64,000 nt of DNA from Megalobrama amblycephala (GCF_018812025.1 NC_063054.1:39815396-39879395), one strand, 5' to 3'. Counted from the stretch's first letter, positions 25,762 to 39,042 are shown. Translations and numbers: made by a program. Notes: generated by a model from the sequence alone, not told the origin.

Positions 25762-26725
25762 TCATTACAGGCTTCTGGGTAGAACCATGTAGAGGTGTGG
25801 GTAGCTTTGGTGGGGCCAGCTTTGTAGCTGCTATGCTGGTGGAGGGTGAAACTTTAGGCTTCTGGGTAAGAACAGATGGAGGCTTTGGCAACTTGGAGGA
25901 ACCTGGAGGCTCTGTCTTCTTTTTCTTTCCTGCATCCACTTCATTTTTAAAGAAAACAGTAAGAGGATCCCACTGTTGTAGTAGACAGTTCACACACTGC
26001 CCCAGAGACAGCCATCTTGTTGAGGCCAGCTTGAGGATCTTCCTCACCTCTGCATCACACATGATCTGTATGTCACATAGACATGACTTTCTCTTGCTGC
26101 TTTTGTCCAAATAGTAATAAATGGTGATGAGGAAGTCTTCAATGTTCACACTAAGCTGCCTCGATGCCTTCTCTGCAGCTAGATGTATCAGGTGGCAGGC
26201 ACAACCAACTAGGTAGATGTGTACATTTTGTGCCTTCAAAAATGCTGCTACGCCTTTCCCCAAACCCTGCATGACTGCAGCATTATCAGATGCAAAACTG
26301 ACACAATTTGACCATGGAATGCCTCTCTTCTTCAGTTCACCATCAAGCAATTCAAATATTGCTCTCCCAGTAGACTCTCTTGATTCACAAATCTTGAGCA
26401 AGATTACAACTACCCTACCAAGACTGGCATCAAAAATCCTAACAACAATGGGGTGCATTTTTATGTCCTCCATATCTGTGCTTCCATCTGTAGCAAGGCT
26501 ATAAGGAGACTGCTTCATTGCTTCTGTAATGCGCTCATCATCATTCCTGGCCAGGACTTTTACTACGGAGGCAGTCTTGGTTCTGGCACAGCCATACTGT
26601 TTGGCTATCTCAGTATCAGGAAACATCTTCCTAAACAGCGGTCCGGCATGGTCTGCAGCAGCTAACGGCAAGTTGTGCTCTACAATGAATGTAGTGAAAA
26701 GGGTTTCTGCCCGAATTGGTCTCAA
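25762..26725 (-). pseudogene. hAT transposase, N-terminal and catalytic part
   Basis: The open frame from 26725 contains hAT catalytic-domain blocks: SLATDGSTDMEDIKMHP (first Asp region), CVSFASDNAAVMQGLGKGV and VGCACHLIHLAAEKAS (CxxH block), then STRWLSLGQCV. The frame runs into a Lys/Pro-rich linker and is cut at about 25762. About 90 bases here (GGTGTGGGTAGCTTTGGTGG region) also occur at 22705-22791, so the break lies at a direct repeat. A BED-type finger is not seen within the open part. Confidence 0.72.
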
Positions 26726-26789
26726 ATCTTGTGATTTTAGGAAGAATGAGTTAATTTTAGGGGTTGAATCTGACAGCCACAGTTTTTAA

Positions 26790-28600
26790 ATGTTTTTTCC
26801 CCTCTACGTGACGTCGACAGTCTGCAAGACACACACAAACCATTTTTTAATGTGCGCTATGACTAATTTGATGACTAAGTCTTTAAACTGAGGTTTTGTG
26901 ATGTCAACTAGTCTAAAATTAAGAAACCCCTAAAAAAAGTTTCAAAAAATAGGAACATTGTGTGTATATATGAATCATTTAAAAAACTTAATGTATTGTT
27001 CCAATATCTAAATATAATACAAAAAAAGGTTTATATTTGTGATGTGCTCTCTTTGCTTTTAATCAATACATTAAAAACAGGACAAGCATTAGCTGAATAA
27101 ACTTTAGCAATCAACACAAGCAATTAATAGAAAAAGTTGACAATAAATAGATAGGACCAGTAAGAGAAAATTCTAAAAAGAATAGCAAGTAGCCTATAAG
27201 TTAGCTGAGTCCGACATTTAGCGAGGGGTTATGTTAACGGTAAAGCGTCTGGCCTAACACAATTATCTCCTCTCTGAGTGTGCGCGCATTTGTGAGAGGC
27301 GCAGCACTGAGAAGATTATACTTTATAACGCACTAGTTTTCATACAAAAAAAAACTAACATAATTAGGTACTTTAGTTATTAATACAATAACGCAACACG
27401 TGTATGCTTCGTTTCTGAACACTGAGAATGAATAAACGCCTGTTTCTCCAGACTCGCACTTGCCAGTCATCCTTGATTTCAGTAGGCTACATTAAAATCT
27501 TTGCTAACCTGCACATTATGTTGTGCTGAAGAGTTAAAGACTACAACTGGAAAGTTATATAGTTCTAAATTAATAATAATAATAATAAAATAAATAACTT
27601 AAAAATTATGTGATGTACACACACACACACACACACACACAGAGTAACTTTCTGCTGCACAGGCACTCACTTTTTCCCGTCCTGTCATAATCTGCTTTAT
27701 AAATTATGAATAAGAATAAAATGTGAAGTCCACAAGGCCAATGAGCATATAACTTTACATTACTTTGCCAACTTAAATGCCTGGTGAACAAGCAAGCTAG
27801 CTTGTAAAATTACACCATGAAAGAGCTGCTCCGAGACCGAAAAAAAACTGCGTGAGCACAGACCACGCGCCTGAAAACTTAAGCATTTTATAATTTGCAT
27901 GGTATTTTAAGATAATCAGTGTGATCACATGACGTCAGAGGATGAAGTTAACTCAATTCAATATTTCAACTTTCCACATCCACACCCGTTTACCTTAAAG
28001 AGGTAGAAATGCTGTGATTGTCCTCGCATAAGAAATCAGTCAGATGGCGGAAGGTGGATCGAGCAGGATTTTGTGTTGCTGTTGATTTGTAATCTCTTTT
28101 TAATGATAGGCCTTACGCATTTGTCAATCATCCCCACTTGCAATTTGGGGAATGAACCCAGCGCTACGATTGGTCAAACTCTTCTTCTTGGCCGTTGCTT
28201 GATTTGAGTACTGCGCGTGCACAAAGGCGTCACCAGGTTGTTTAGAGTGACAAATCGTACCAGCGTACTTTGAGGTCAAAATACGTACTTGGTACGTAAA
28301 ATGCGTACATGTTGGCAGGTCTGTAAACGTTATGTTTGTTATGTTTATGCTATGTTAATCTCCCACATTTCACGGTTCGACTTCGTTTGCACTATGCACT
28401 CCAAAACGCTGACTTCTTTTATTGGATTGGATCCGGGAGGGCTGCATTACAGTATTGCGCTACAGCGCCCCACTGGTTACACCACGTTATTGCAGGCCCT
28501 TCAAATTGGTTGTATGAGATCAAGAGACTATTCGACAACAAAAATATTTGTCGACAATTTTTTATTGTCGATGTTGTTGATAATGTCGACTAATCGTTTC
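26790..28600. other. Intergenic with (CA)n and a hAT-like end
   Basis: A (CA)n tract lies at 27617-27640. The stretch ending at 28603 (GTCGACTAATCGTTTCAGCC) matches from memory a hAT terminus read inward as GGCTGAAACGATTAGTCGAC; its other end is not clear. No gene is supported. Confidence 0.4.
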
Positions 28601-28603
28601 AGC

Positions 28604-29015
28604 CCTACTTTCAAGATTGATAATATTAGAGAAAAAAGTGCACAGACAGTGCATTGTAGTGTCCCTGAGGAAAAATTAAATTCATTTACTGCTTTAGGAG
28701 AGGAAGAATTGACTAAACTTGTTAAATCATCAAAATCAACAACATGTATGTTAGACCGTATACTGACTAAGCTATTGAAAGAGATGCTTCCGGAGGTCAT
28801 AGATTGTTAATTCTTTTTTACCACTAGGATACGTACCAAAAACATTTAAGCTAGCTAAAACACAACTTGATCCTAGAGAATTAGTCAATTACAGGACGAT
28901 CTCAAATCTCACTTTTCTGTCAAAAATACTAGAAAAGGCAGTTTCATCACAACTATGTTCCTTTTTAGAAAGAAATGGTATCTGTGAGGATTTTCAGTCA
29001 GGATTTAGACCGCAT
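28604..29015 (+). pseudogene. LINE reverse transcriptase fragment
   Basis: Broken frames carry the front of a non-LTR reverse transcriptase. A linker (LLKEMLPEVIDC) is followed, across stops, by an ISNL-TFLSKILEKA-type block and a later EDFQSGFRPH motif. The sequence stops abruptly after that, and no endonuclease is seen. It is a short dead fragment, probably L2/Rex-like. Confidence 0.6.
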
Positions 29016-29545
29016 GTCTAATTAAATTACACACAGAGATTTCTCCAGTTTCAGAATCTTTTGATGATGTTATACACTGTAGATGATGAGATTTACAAAG
29101 CCTTTGCATTTTGACATTGAGAAACATTGTTTTTAAAGTATTCCACAATCTTTTTATGCACTCTTTTACAGATTGCTCATTTTATTTCTGAGAGACTCTG
29201 CCTCTCTAAGACATCCCTTTTATAGCTAATCATGTAACAGACCTGATATCAGTTAAATAAATTAGGTGCTAGATGTTCCCCCAGCTGAATTTCTTCAAGA
29301 TTTCTTGGTTTTTCAGCCATTTGTTGCCCCCAAACCAACTTTTTTGAGACCTGTAGCACACATCAAATTTGAACTCATCAAATTAACTCGTTTTGTGGAT
29401 AAAAGTGTAAAAGTTTAAACATTTGTTTTGTTATCTATGTTCTATTGTGAAATGAATATTGGCTCATATGATTTGAAAGTCTTTTATTTTTCATTTTATT
29501 CAAATTGAAAAAATCTCCCAAGTTTTCTGGAATTCTGGTTGTAGT
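29016..29545. repeat. Mariner/Tc1-like terminal remnant
   Basis: The right edge (TTTTCTGGAATTCTGGTTGT) and an inner CAACTTTTTTGAGACCTGTA resemble the 3' terminal part of a Tc1/mariner element related to, but not the same as, the one at 14652. No transposase frame is present. Confidence 0.45.
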
Positions 29546-29718
29546 TAGGAGTAACAAGATAGCAGCAGAGATGAGACACACTTTTCAATGAAAATAAACC
29601 GTATTGGAGTTAAATGACAACAGGGAGTTGATCATCCTGCCCAAAAATGATGTCACACAATTTTTTTTACTAGTAATTTTCACTGTAAGGTATCTGTACT
29701 TTTACTCAAGTATTGTTT

Positions 29719-32372
29719 TCAGGTACTCTTTACACCTCTGCTCTTTCCACAGTGACGACTTCTAAAACAGTTCTCTTTCGAGTGAATCCTCATGTGGACC
29801 CTAAGATTACCTTTAAATCTGAAACCCATTCCACACTGACCACATGTAAATGGCCTTTCTCCAGTGTGAATATTCATGTGTTCCCTAAGGTTTTGTTCTC
29901 GTTTGAAGCCATTCCCGCACAGACTGCAGGTGTAAGGCTTTTCTCCAGTGTGAGTTATCATGTGGACTTTAAGGTTTCCTTTTTGACTGAAACTCTGTCC
30001 ACATTGTTGACAGGTGAAAAGGCTCTGTCCAGTGTGAATTCTCATGTGGACTTTAAGGTTTCCTTTATTTGTGAAACTCTTTCCACATTGTTGGCAGGTA
30101 TAAGGCCTTTCTCCCGTATGAATTCTCATATGGACTTGAAGGTTTCCATGTTGATCAAAACTCTTTCCACACTGTTGGCAGGTGAAATATTTTTTAGTTC
30201 CTGTCTTTTGAGCTCTTTTTCGTGAGGAAGTCTTTTTAGCCTGTGTCGCTCTTTCTCCAATCATGAAATCATGTTTATCATTATGTTCTTTCTCTTCTTC
30301 CCTTTCATTAAGTTCATGACTCGCCTCTCTCAGGGCCATCAGGTCTAGGACAAAAATAGACATAAAACAATTTAGACATTTAATGCATCAAAACCAACAA
30401 CATGTATGATCTATACCCTATCCTATGGATCAAGGATGTGTAGCTTTGGTCCTGGAGGGCCACTGTCTTGCAGAGTTAAGTTTTATCCCTAATCAAATAC
30501 ATGTGCCTGTAATATTCACACAGTCCTGAAGACTTGGGGTTAAATTATGGAACTGGGTCCCTCCAGGAACAGAGTTGCCCATCCCATCTATAGACCTTAT
30601 ACTCAATACACCAGTGGTTTTCAAACCTGGTCCAAAGGGACCCTTCACTGCACATTTTGTATGTCTGCTTTCTTATAATTAAACTTGGATTATCTTGGGT
30701 GGATTTGTCTGTCTTCTTCCGGCCTGAGCACAAAGTTATAGAAGAACTGACCAATAAAGAAAAAAGATCCTGGCTGAGGACCTCCTGTGGGATCTGTGGC
30801 AGAATGGTCGGCCTTTGGAGAGGTATGTGGAGGAGTTTATCGAGCTTTCCCATCAGGTGAGCTGGTCTAGTCGAGTCGATAAATATTATTCTTTATTTAA
30901 ATGGTTCACATTTTGAAGCAGAAGCAGTTAAAGTAAACTTGGCCTTGCCAGCTCACCCCACACCAGAGCCCTCCATATAAATGGATCCATCCATTTCTGC
31001 CCTCCGATGCTTCCCTGTGTCCGAAGATGGGGTTCCACAGTGCTGACATGGGGACCAAAGTGGCAGACCAGCATTTACAACTGTCAGGTCAGTGCTGAGA
31101 TCTGCCTGCCTTCCATCTGCAGGACCCAAGAGCATTCAAGTCCTCAGTCCAGTGACCAAGATGGCCACCACCACACCTAAACCCTCGGTCAAGATGGCCA
31201 CCACACGTGTGCCCTTAGGCATTTAGGTGGAGTATGAATCTGCTCCCAAGTCCGCTTCAGACCCTGCCACAGAGCCCACTTCAGTGAACCCAGACATAGC
31301 TCCGCCCAAGAAATTGTTTTGGGAGTGGGGGGCTTCTGAACTGCCGGCTCCACCCTGGTCACCCGAGCTCCCAGCTTCACCCTGACTGCCCGAACTGCCT
31401 GCACCACCATGGCATCCTGAACAGCCAGCTCCACCCTGGCCACCTGAAGAGTCGGATTGGCCCTGGTCACCAGCACAGCCGGTACCACCCTGGAGGTCTC
31501 TTAACCCCCGTTTCACAGACAAGGCTTAAAATAAGTTTCAATTTAATCCAAAATTACTCAATCATGAATAACGTGTTTTTATAAGCGAGTAACATTCAGA
31601 AACTATATTTGAAACTAAATTAATTAGGATCAATAGACTATGTAAATATTGATGAAGAAATTATGTATTGATTATTACTGATTTTATTTGACATGCAAAA
31701 TCCAGTTTAATGGTGCAACGCAAAAAATATTTAATAGTGTGCAAGTTGTAACGTACACACAGAAGATGGTGGCGAGCATGGCAGCCGTGTTGCGAGCTCC
31801 AATCAATCTTTGTAGTTCTTAATTTGTTTTGCTTGTTATTTTGTTTTTCATGCTGGATTCTAGGTATATATAGACATTTCCAGTCAGGGGGAAAGGATTG
31901 TTTTCCCCCATGCCGATGCCACGCCCCCAGCTATGACACGACATTGACCAAGTCTATTACTTCTCTTTATGTTCAGGCATTTTTAAATGTTACTACAGCA
32001 CTTTTGAGCATGATCAGAAAACAAATATACTTTTCCATTGTTGTTCTCTATTCAGAAGAAGATATTAGGTTTAATGTTGCACAAAATTGTTTTGGCTACT
32101 TCTGTATATTCTCTATTTCTGTAGAGCTGGACATTTTAATGATGATCAAATGACTGAGTTCAGCTGTGAGAATAAAACCAACCTGTTTGTTCCTCAATAT
32201 CTTCATGTTTCACTCTGAATGTTTCTTCAATCTTTATTTCTTCAAACTCCTCTTTATTAAACTGCATCTTCATGTCTTCAGTCTCATTTTTAATAATTAT
32301 CTTCATATCTTTACTTTCCTCTTTAATAAACGACATCTTCATGTCTTCAGTCTCCTCTTTAATAAACACCAT
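29719..32372 (-). CDS. FiNZ-type C2H2 zinc finger protein, 5 fingers, 2 exons
   Basis: Exon 1 is 32183-32372 and ends ACAG|GTTGGT. Exon 2 is 29719-30344, after TTTTTGTCCTAG. Phases give 271 residues. It is an inverted paralogue of the gene at 14014. The FiNZ N-terminus is expanded: the unit FIKEE-x-DMK is repeated three to four times before [14 protein letters not shown]. Five regular C2H2 fingers follow, then a degenerate sixth ([13 protein letters not shown]) that ends at the same transposon repeat as the sister gene. Finger 4 ([17 protein letters not shown]) is almost identical to finger 10 of the sister, which supports recent shared origin. Predicted nuclear DNA-binding protein of a transposon-silencing family; targets unknown. 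Confidence 0.82.
30425..30590. repeat. Dispersed repeat in the FiNZ intron
   Basis: The left edge carries GTCCTGGAGGGCCACTGTCT and the right edge TCCCTCCAGGAACAGAGTTG. These form imperfect inverted ends common to a small fish hAT-like repeat. No coding potential. Confidence 0.5.
31140..31530. repeat. Proline/glycine-coding tandem-like segment
   Basis: Short units around GGTGGAGC/CCACCCTGG repeat here. On the minus strand they read as Gly-x-Gly-Gly-Ala runs. Stops on both strands and no splice context argue against a collagen-like gene. A decayed retroelement gag-like region is possible but unproven. Confidence 0.35.
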
Positions 32373-32644
32373 CTGTAAGAAGAGAATAATTAACAGAATA
32401 ATAATGGTCTTCAAACCTGGTTAGAAAAAAAAAAAAAACTAACACTGCTTAAAAATAAACACTTAATATTTAGACATTTATGATTTACATCTAGTATTAC
32501 TCTTTGATGAAAACATGATTAGTTTGTTTGTTAGTGTTTGTTGTTGTCGTTCATGTTCACTGTTTGAGCAGCACGTGTCGTGATTCACTGAATCATTTCT
32601 CAAAGTGTTTGATTCAATTGACTCGGAGATGAAAAGTTCAGTTT

Positions 32645-33240
32645 CTCCAGTCCGAAATTTTCGCATGCGTTTTTTCGTATTCGCAATCCTAAAAATTCGT
32701 CACGCACAGAGACCTTGCACACTGAGTCCGATGCGTATTAATGAATGCGTTGCGAAAAAATCGCAAAACAATACAAAATGAAGTCTTCAAGCAGTGAGCA
32801 CGATTAGTTGTCTCCTCTCTTCTTAAAAAGAGAAAAAGAAAGAGGAAATATTGGGTCCATTCAATCCCGAGATTGCATAGAGAGAAAGGAGAATTCACCT
32901 CATCAAGGAGCTGCGGGATTATCCGAGCGTTTCAAATATTACTTCAGGATGTCAGTGGCTCTGTTTGACTACTTTGCTTTACTACTGGCACAATCTGTCT
33001 TTATATTCGGTCTCTTTGTATTCCTCACGTTGTTTGTCATTCAGTGCTGCTGTTTTGTGCTGTAGACGACGTGGATCAACTTGTCAGATGGCATTCTGGA
33101 TTTTTGCGTTCGCGTACGGTGGCTCTGAATTGTCAAAACGTCTCTCAAAATGCGTGCCACGGATGCGAAAAACGCAGAAAATCGAACCTGATCCGAATAT
33201 TTTTTTGACGGACGAAAGTTTCGGAGGCAGTGTGCAATGA
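32645..33240. mobile_element. TIR-bearing insertion present only in the second FiNZ copy
   Basis: In the FiNZ copy at 13.8 kb the upstream sequence runs uninterrupted (CTCTGGAGAGTCATGATGGA). In the inverted copy the same point is split by ~0.6 kb. Its right end in reverse complement reads TTGCACACTGCCTCCGAAAC, and a related TTGCACACTGAGTCCGATGC lies inside the left part. The style resembles PIF/Harbinger MITEs, but family and exact ends are uncertain. Confidence 0.5.
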
Positions 33241-33245
33241 CCTTC

Positions 33246-34660
33246 CAGAGACTGAACTCGTGTTTGTGTTCTTCATTAATTAGATAAAAACTTACAATGT
33301 TACATTAAATAGCAGGATAAACTAATTTCATGCTGCTTAAAAAAAGCCCCACACAACTATAAATCACTGAACTGTTTCTATCGATTAAAATAGCTTAAAT
33401 TAAAAAAAAAAAAAATCGTTCTTCAGCAGAATCACAGCAGATGCAGGATCGCAGTCTTATGACGTCACGTCGTCTGTCAAAATTAAAGTCCTGTTCAGAC
33501 GCTGCATTGTCTACAATCACAGAAGTGCATTTAAATCTAACCGTGAGAAATATGATACAAACACATGTTAAAAAGGTTGTATGAGTTCATAAAGCAGAGT
33601 TCATTCATGTGTCTGAATTGAAACAATTAAAGTTACCCATATAAAAAATGTGGACAAGTTAATTTGAGACTAAACATAAAATATATAAAAAGTTATCTTT
33701 CAAGAATCAGTATAAATAAAAGAAGCAATCAAAATTTCAAGTATAAATGTAGTTTATTCAATACCAAAAATGATTCAGTCAAATTAAAAAATGTAATCAA
33801 TGGCACTCAATAAAGTCACCTTTATTTATAGGCTATAACACTTTTTACAATGCAGATTGTGTCAAAGCAGCTTTACATTGATAACTGGTGTATAATTTTG
33901 GCTGCACAGCAGCTCTTAAAGAAAATGGTGTCAGTATCCATCTTAAGTAAATTCAGTATTGATTCATTCCGATGTAAGAATCAATAGTTATTAATTTAGT
34001 TAATTTATCTATATCAGCACTGGAGTAAACAGTGATGTCATCATCCAGCTCAGTTCAGTTCGTTCAATGGTGTCAATGCAGGCAGATCAAAGCACTGTGT
34101 AATATCAAATGTCAAGTCAAATGTCAAGTCAAATGTCAAGAGTCCCCAACTGAGCAAGCCAAAGGCGACAGCGGCAAGGAGCCCAAACTCCAACAGGTGA
34201 CATCAGGTGGCAAATCCAGGTAGGTCTGATAAATGTATCATGAATGTTTCAAAGCAAACATTGTTGGGTAAATATTCATGAAAATATGAGGAAAAGAAAA
34301 TGCCACAATGTCTCTTTATTCTCTCATTTATTAATATAGGTGAAGAGATACAGATCAAGGATCAGTAACAAGATACATTTAAAAAAGGTATCATTTAACA
34401 TTATTAGATTTACTACTTTTTATCAAAACACTTTTGAGTCACATGTGATATTCATGGGTACTGTCTGTCTCAGTGCTGAAACTCTTTTCAGTATATATAG
34501 TGTATTATACTGACTTTAATACAGTAATCTACTGCAAATTTCAAACACACATTAGTCCTCATTAAGACAGGTTCATATGTTAATCATTCTTCATAATTTT
34601 TATCATAAATCATACGCTGAAAGTTCAGAATTATTTGAATCACATTTTTCAAATCTCCTG
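33246..34660. other. FiNZ upstream duplication and intergenic sequence
   Basis: Positions about 33440-33800 repeat, inverted, the sequence at 13378-13740; both contain CACATGAATGAACTCTGCTT. This marks the outer edge of the FiNZ duplication. A triple AAATGTCAAGTC unit lies at about 34109-34140. Nothing else is recognised. Confidence 0.5.
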
Positions 34661-36078
34661 TTATTTTAAGGGAAACAGTAGGAAACCACTGAAAGTGCTG
34701 TGGTTATTCTCGTTATCATATATCCTCCTGCCAGCCTTAAGTCTCACATAGACAACATCTCCAACCTCCAGGATCAACACAACTCCATTCGAGGAGCCTA
34801 ACGCACCCTGAGGCTGATAATCATATGCTGAAACCACAATCTCTCCATTCTTAATAATGGATACAGTTGCTGGAGTTGGGCCATGACCATATATAGAGAC
34901 TCTGAACATGTACGCTCCTTTCAGTGGGGCTGTGAAAATACCTGAATCAAATAACAAGAGACACAGAATCAGCTGTTTCCTGTATGATTGCTCAATTACC
35001 AAACACACTCATTTGATTCTCTTATATACATTACACAAATGAAGAGAGGTCTGAATGGAGCAGAAGGTTTTCATTACTATAAACTGAGTTTATGACTCCA
35101 TTTCATTGATAATTACCTGTAATTGGGTTGTAGGCGTTCCCTATGTTTGTGAAGACGTTCTTGTAGGTTATTGTGAAGTGAGTGCTAAAAGGACCAATAT
35201 ATTTATCGACCAGTGACGCTGAAAAAGCTATTTCTCTGCCTGTTATTGAAAAATATATTGTGATATATTACTGTATTACACTGAGAATGTATAGACTGAA
35301 TTTAACATCATTCAAGCACACTTTCACCTCTATTTTCCTTTCTCAACTCCTCCACTTGACTTGAAAGATTTGAAATTTCTGTGAAGGAATAAAGATTCTG
35401 TTAAATGATATTTACACTGATTATAGTAATAGAAAACACAATTTACACAGTATACACTCAACTTTACACTAACATTTACACTATACAATGTATTGCATTG
35501 GTGTTTTACTCTGAGGATCATTGATAAAACAGTGAATGTTTTGGTGAAGTACCTTCATTTTTCTTGTTCATCTCATCCCTCAGTTCTCTGATGTTTCCTT
35601 TCTGCTCTGTAACGGTGGCGGTCAGTTCTGTAAGTAGTGAACTAAATTTAAACGTCCATAACTTTTTTATAATTTTTTGAAGTGCTTTCACTTGAGCAAT
35701 AATCTGCTGAGTATCTTCTTTAAAACAAACTTGTGTCTTTATTTCAAAGCATTCTTGAAGAGCTGAAGAAATATAGATTCACTTTCTTAATCTTTGTCAA
35801 ACTAGTAGACATCACAGTATGAGCAATATGGTGTTATAAATATGTAAATTATTGCATTTCATTTTATTCTGGGACTACCCTGTCATGTATGTAGTGTCCA
35901 TCACGTTACCTTTGTTTTCTGTTCTTAGTTGCTCCATTTCAGTCTCCAGAGATTCCATTACTGTTTCAATGCTCTTTATTTTCCCCTGGTCTTCAATGAT
36001 GTTTATGTTTGGTGAAAGTACATCATCTGCCGATATAGCCCACACATTGAGCATTAAAACCGTTATAAAAATCATCAT
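34661..36078 (-). CDS. Secreted C1q-domain protein (complement C1q-like), 5 exons
   Basis: Exons on the minus strand are 35910-36078, 35553-35762, 35328-35378, 35117-35239 and 34661-34941. All have GT/AG borders and phase 1 junctions, giving 277 residues. Exon 1 encodes a signal peptide ([19 protein letters not shown]) and the start of a coiled coil. Exons 2-3 add heptad-rich helix ([20 protein letters not shown]). Exons 4-5 give a C1q/TNF-like globular domain: [44 protein letters not shown], and the [10 protein letters not shown] end. There is no collagen repeat, as in the cerebellin/C1q-like subgroup. It should form secreted trimers; ligand unknown. A copy of exon 1 lies at 59480-59570. Confidence 0.85.
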
Positions 36079-37359
36079 TGTGCTCTCGGTTTCTAGTGAT
36101 ATACTGAATCAACTGAATTAACGTTCTCTTATATTTAAAGATAACTTGCGTAATTGTTTAAACTGTCCAATAGACTTTAGACTGCAAATATGTTTTGGGT
36201 TATGATTGTAACCTTTGTTCCCTCAGGAGGAAATGAGAGGCGTTGAATGAGGACACTATGGGGAATGACTCTGCGTGACTGCATCTGAAGCACGTATGCA
36301 ACTAGTCCAATTCTGATTGATCACCATGTGCCGTGTGACCGCGCACCACAGAAGCCACATAGGGAAGCTGGTACATATTAGAAGCAAGACCCTACAGGCA
36401 TTCATGAAGTATGGCAAAGGGACTCAGCGTCTTGTTCCCTTCTCAGTGAACAAAGGTTACAGTAATAACCTGAGATGTTCCCTTTCGAGAGAACTTATGC
36501 TGCATCAAATGATGACACTGTGTGGAAGGAGATGCCCACTGTGTTATACTGACTAATTTCTGTCCTTGAGTGAAACTGTACAGGCACAACTCCCCAACAA
36601 ACACAGAACGTTGGCACAATGTAGCCAACCTTCTAACAACGTTTTAACAACGTGGCCAAAAGGTTGCTATAACTACATTGCGTTGTGAACGTTGTTACAG
36701 CGTTGTCACAATGTTGACATCTGACCACCGCTCAGTTCCATTGCTCAAGGTTGCGCTTAGGTTGTCTGGACTACCACTGGACGACGTGTACTAGTCACTG
36801 CTCCTGTTCCTCTGGAGCGCGCATTTTAAATTACAAACGACCGTTGAACCGTCTTTTCATCAAGCCAGGATAAGTGAGTATTGCTTTTATTTTATCTCTA
36901 TAAAATAAATAAGATATGCAAATATTCAAACACGGCCTAAATGTTACATTTATTTGTTGTCTAAAAACTGAACGAAAGTGTTTGCAATCTAATGCAAAAT
37001 TTACCAGTGTAATTCTAGCTAATGTTGTCTTTTAAGTAACGTTATACAGATCAGAATGTTAAAACGTCTTCTGGTCAGGTAACATTAAAAATATTTCAAC
37101 ATAACGCCAAAAGTTAAACGCCATAGTGAGGAAAAAAATTACTTGAGTGATGGTTGACATTATAGCACATTATGAACAGACAGCGATCCAGGAACAGACC
37201 ATATGAACAGACAGCGACTCCACTGTTAATGTTTAACGTTAGTCCATTTTTGGGAAACTAACATAAACACACAAACCATCTTAAGTGCTATCCATCGAGA
37301 AACACGGTATTGTTTGCCTTGTTTATTACTACAGAAGCTGTTCTGTAGTGTAGCATGTC

Positions 37360-37832
37360 ACATTACCGATCAAAAGCTTGGGGTCAGTAAGATTATTTTT
37401 TTAATGAATCAATGCATGAATTTATACGTAATGTACATTAATGAATACACTAATCCAGGGAAGGACACGTCAAATTGATCAAATATGACAGTTAAGATAT
37501 GTAATCCATGTAAATATGAAGCAGCACAACTGTTTTCAACATTGATAATAATCATAAATGTTTTTTGAGCATCAAATCATCATATTAGAATGATTTCTGA
37601 AGGATCATGTGACTGAAGACTGGAGTAATGATGCTGAAAATTCAGCTTTGATCACAGGAATAAATTACAAATTATAATACTACATTTTAAATTATAATAA
37701 TTTAAATATTACTGTTTATATTGTATTTTTGATAAAATACAATCAATGTACCCTTGGAAAGTAAGTGAATTCTTTCAAAAACATTAAAAAAAATCTTACA
37801 GACCCAAACTTATGAATGGTAGTGTATGTTAT
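37360..37832. repeat. Non-autonomous DNA repeat
   Basis: The left end reads ACATTACCGATCAAAAGCTT, and GGGGTCAGTAAGATT follows. The right end in reverse complement carries ACTACCATTCATAAGTTTGG and GTCTGTAAGATTT. The inverted pair is a widespread fish repeat pattern. Non-coding. Confidence 0.6.
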
Positions 37833-39042
37833 ACATGTAAATCTTTGCTAGGGTTGAAATAAAACAATTATTCTTATATTGATTTTCTTTTATTTCTTTA
37901 CTCAGCAGGCTATGTTCTTACTCATAGCTTTCAGTCAGGTGACTGGAGCAGAGACCTGGAGGGCAAAACACCCACAGAACTGGAGGACAGGCCTGTCAAT
38001 TTTCCACCTGTTTCAAAAAACAAATATTACATTGTGTCTCAAAAAAAGGTAAACAAAATGCACGTTTTGGGCACTTGTGGTCCATATACAGCATCTGCAG
38101 CAGTATTTCAATCACTGAACTGTAGAGTATTCACTATAAGTACCTTAAAGTAATAAAATAGTAGAATTAAAAGATCAAATTATTTATACAGCTTATTGAT
38201 GTTGCATACTATATACAGGCAAGCAGATGAGCCTAGAACATAAATGCAATGCCTAATGACAAACTGTGCGTTCTGTGTGTTCATCTGCTCGCCCGCCTGT
38301 ATATATAGTGTGCATCATCAATAAGTTGTATATTGAATTTGACCTTGTTTTACCCTCCAGGTGGGTGGAGGTTCCTATAAAAACTAGCAATGAAGGTAAG
38401 CATACACTATTTTAAGTATTTTCTTTAAGTATTTTCTCTAAACTATCGAATGGGTCTTTTAATTAATCTATTAAATTTAATACAATTAAAGATTAAGTAA
38501 CAATAAAAAAGTAAGACTTTCAGAATGTTTTCATTTGTGAGATTCACCTCAGATCAGTGCAGCTGTAATTCCTGATGCATGGATGCATTAGATAAGGTAA
38601 GTACTGTGTGAAAGTGTTGTTAGATACAAATCTCTCTCTCTTTCTTTTTTCTTTTTCTTTTTTAGGCAATATCAACACCATACAGCAGGCCCTGCTCTCC
38701 TCACCAAGAACAAGTATAAATTTATCTAAAAAGATTTTTATTTTATTTATTTTTACTGTGTTGTTGTCATTTGTCTATAACAGCAGATTTATTAACAATA
38801 TGATTCTGCATACTATTTTCAGCACCCGAGCCATCACAGACATGACACCTTGCCAAGAGCTGGATTTTTTGGCAAGTATAAATAGATATGCAGATTTTAC
38901 ACAATACATTACATATCAAAAATGGTCATAATTTACTAATACTGTATGTCATTGATCCAGAGATGCTATAGAGGGACTACGGAGCAACTACCACAGCAAC
39001 ATTTAGGTCATTTCTCTTTTAAGGTAATCTTTCTTTTGGTAA

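Noticed and set aside
31189..31522. Collagen-like Gly-x-Y protein on the minus strand
   Set aside because: Low-complexity repeat with two overlapping open frames, no signal peptide and no splice context.
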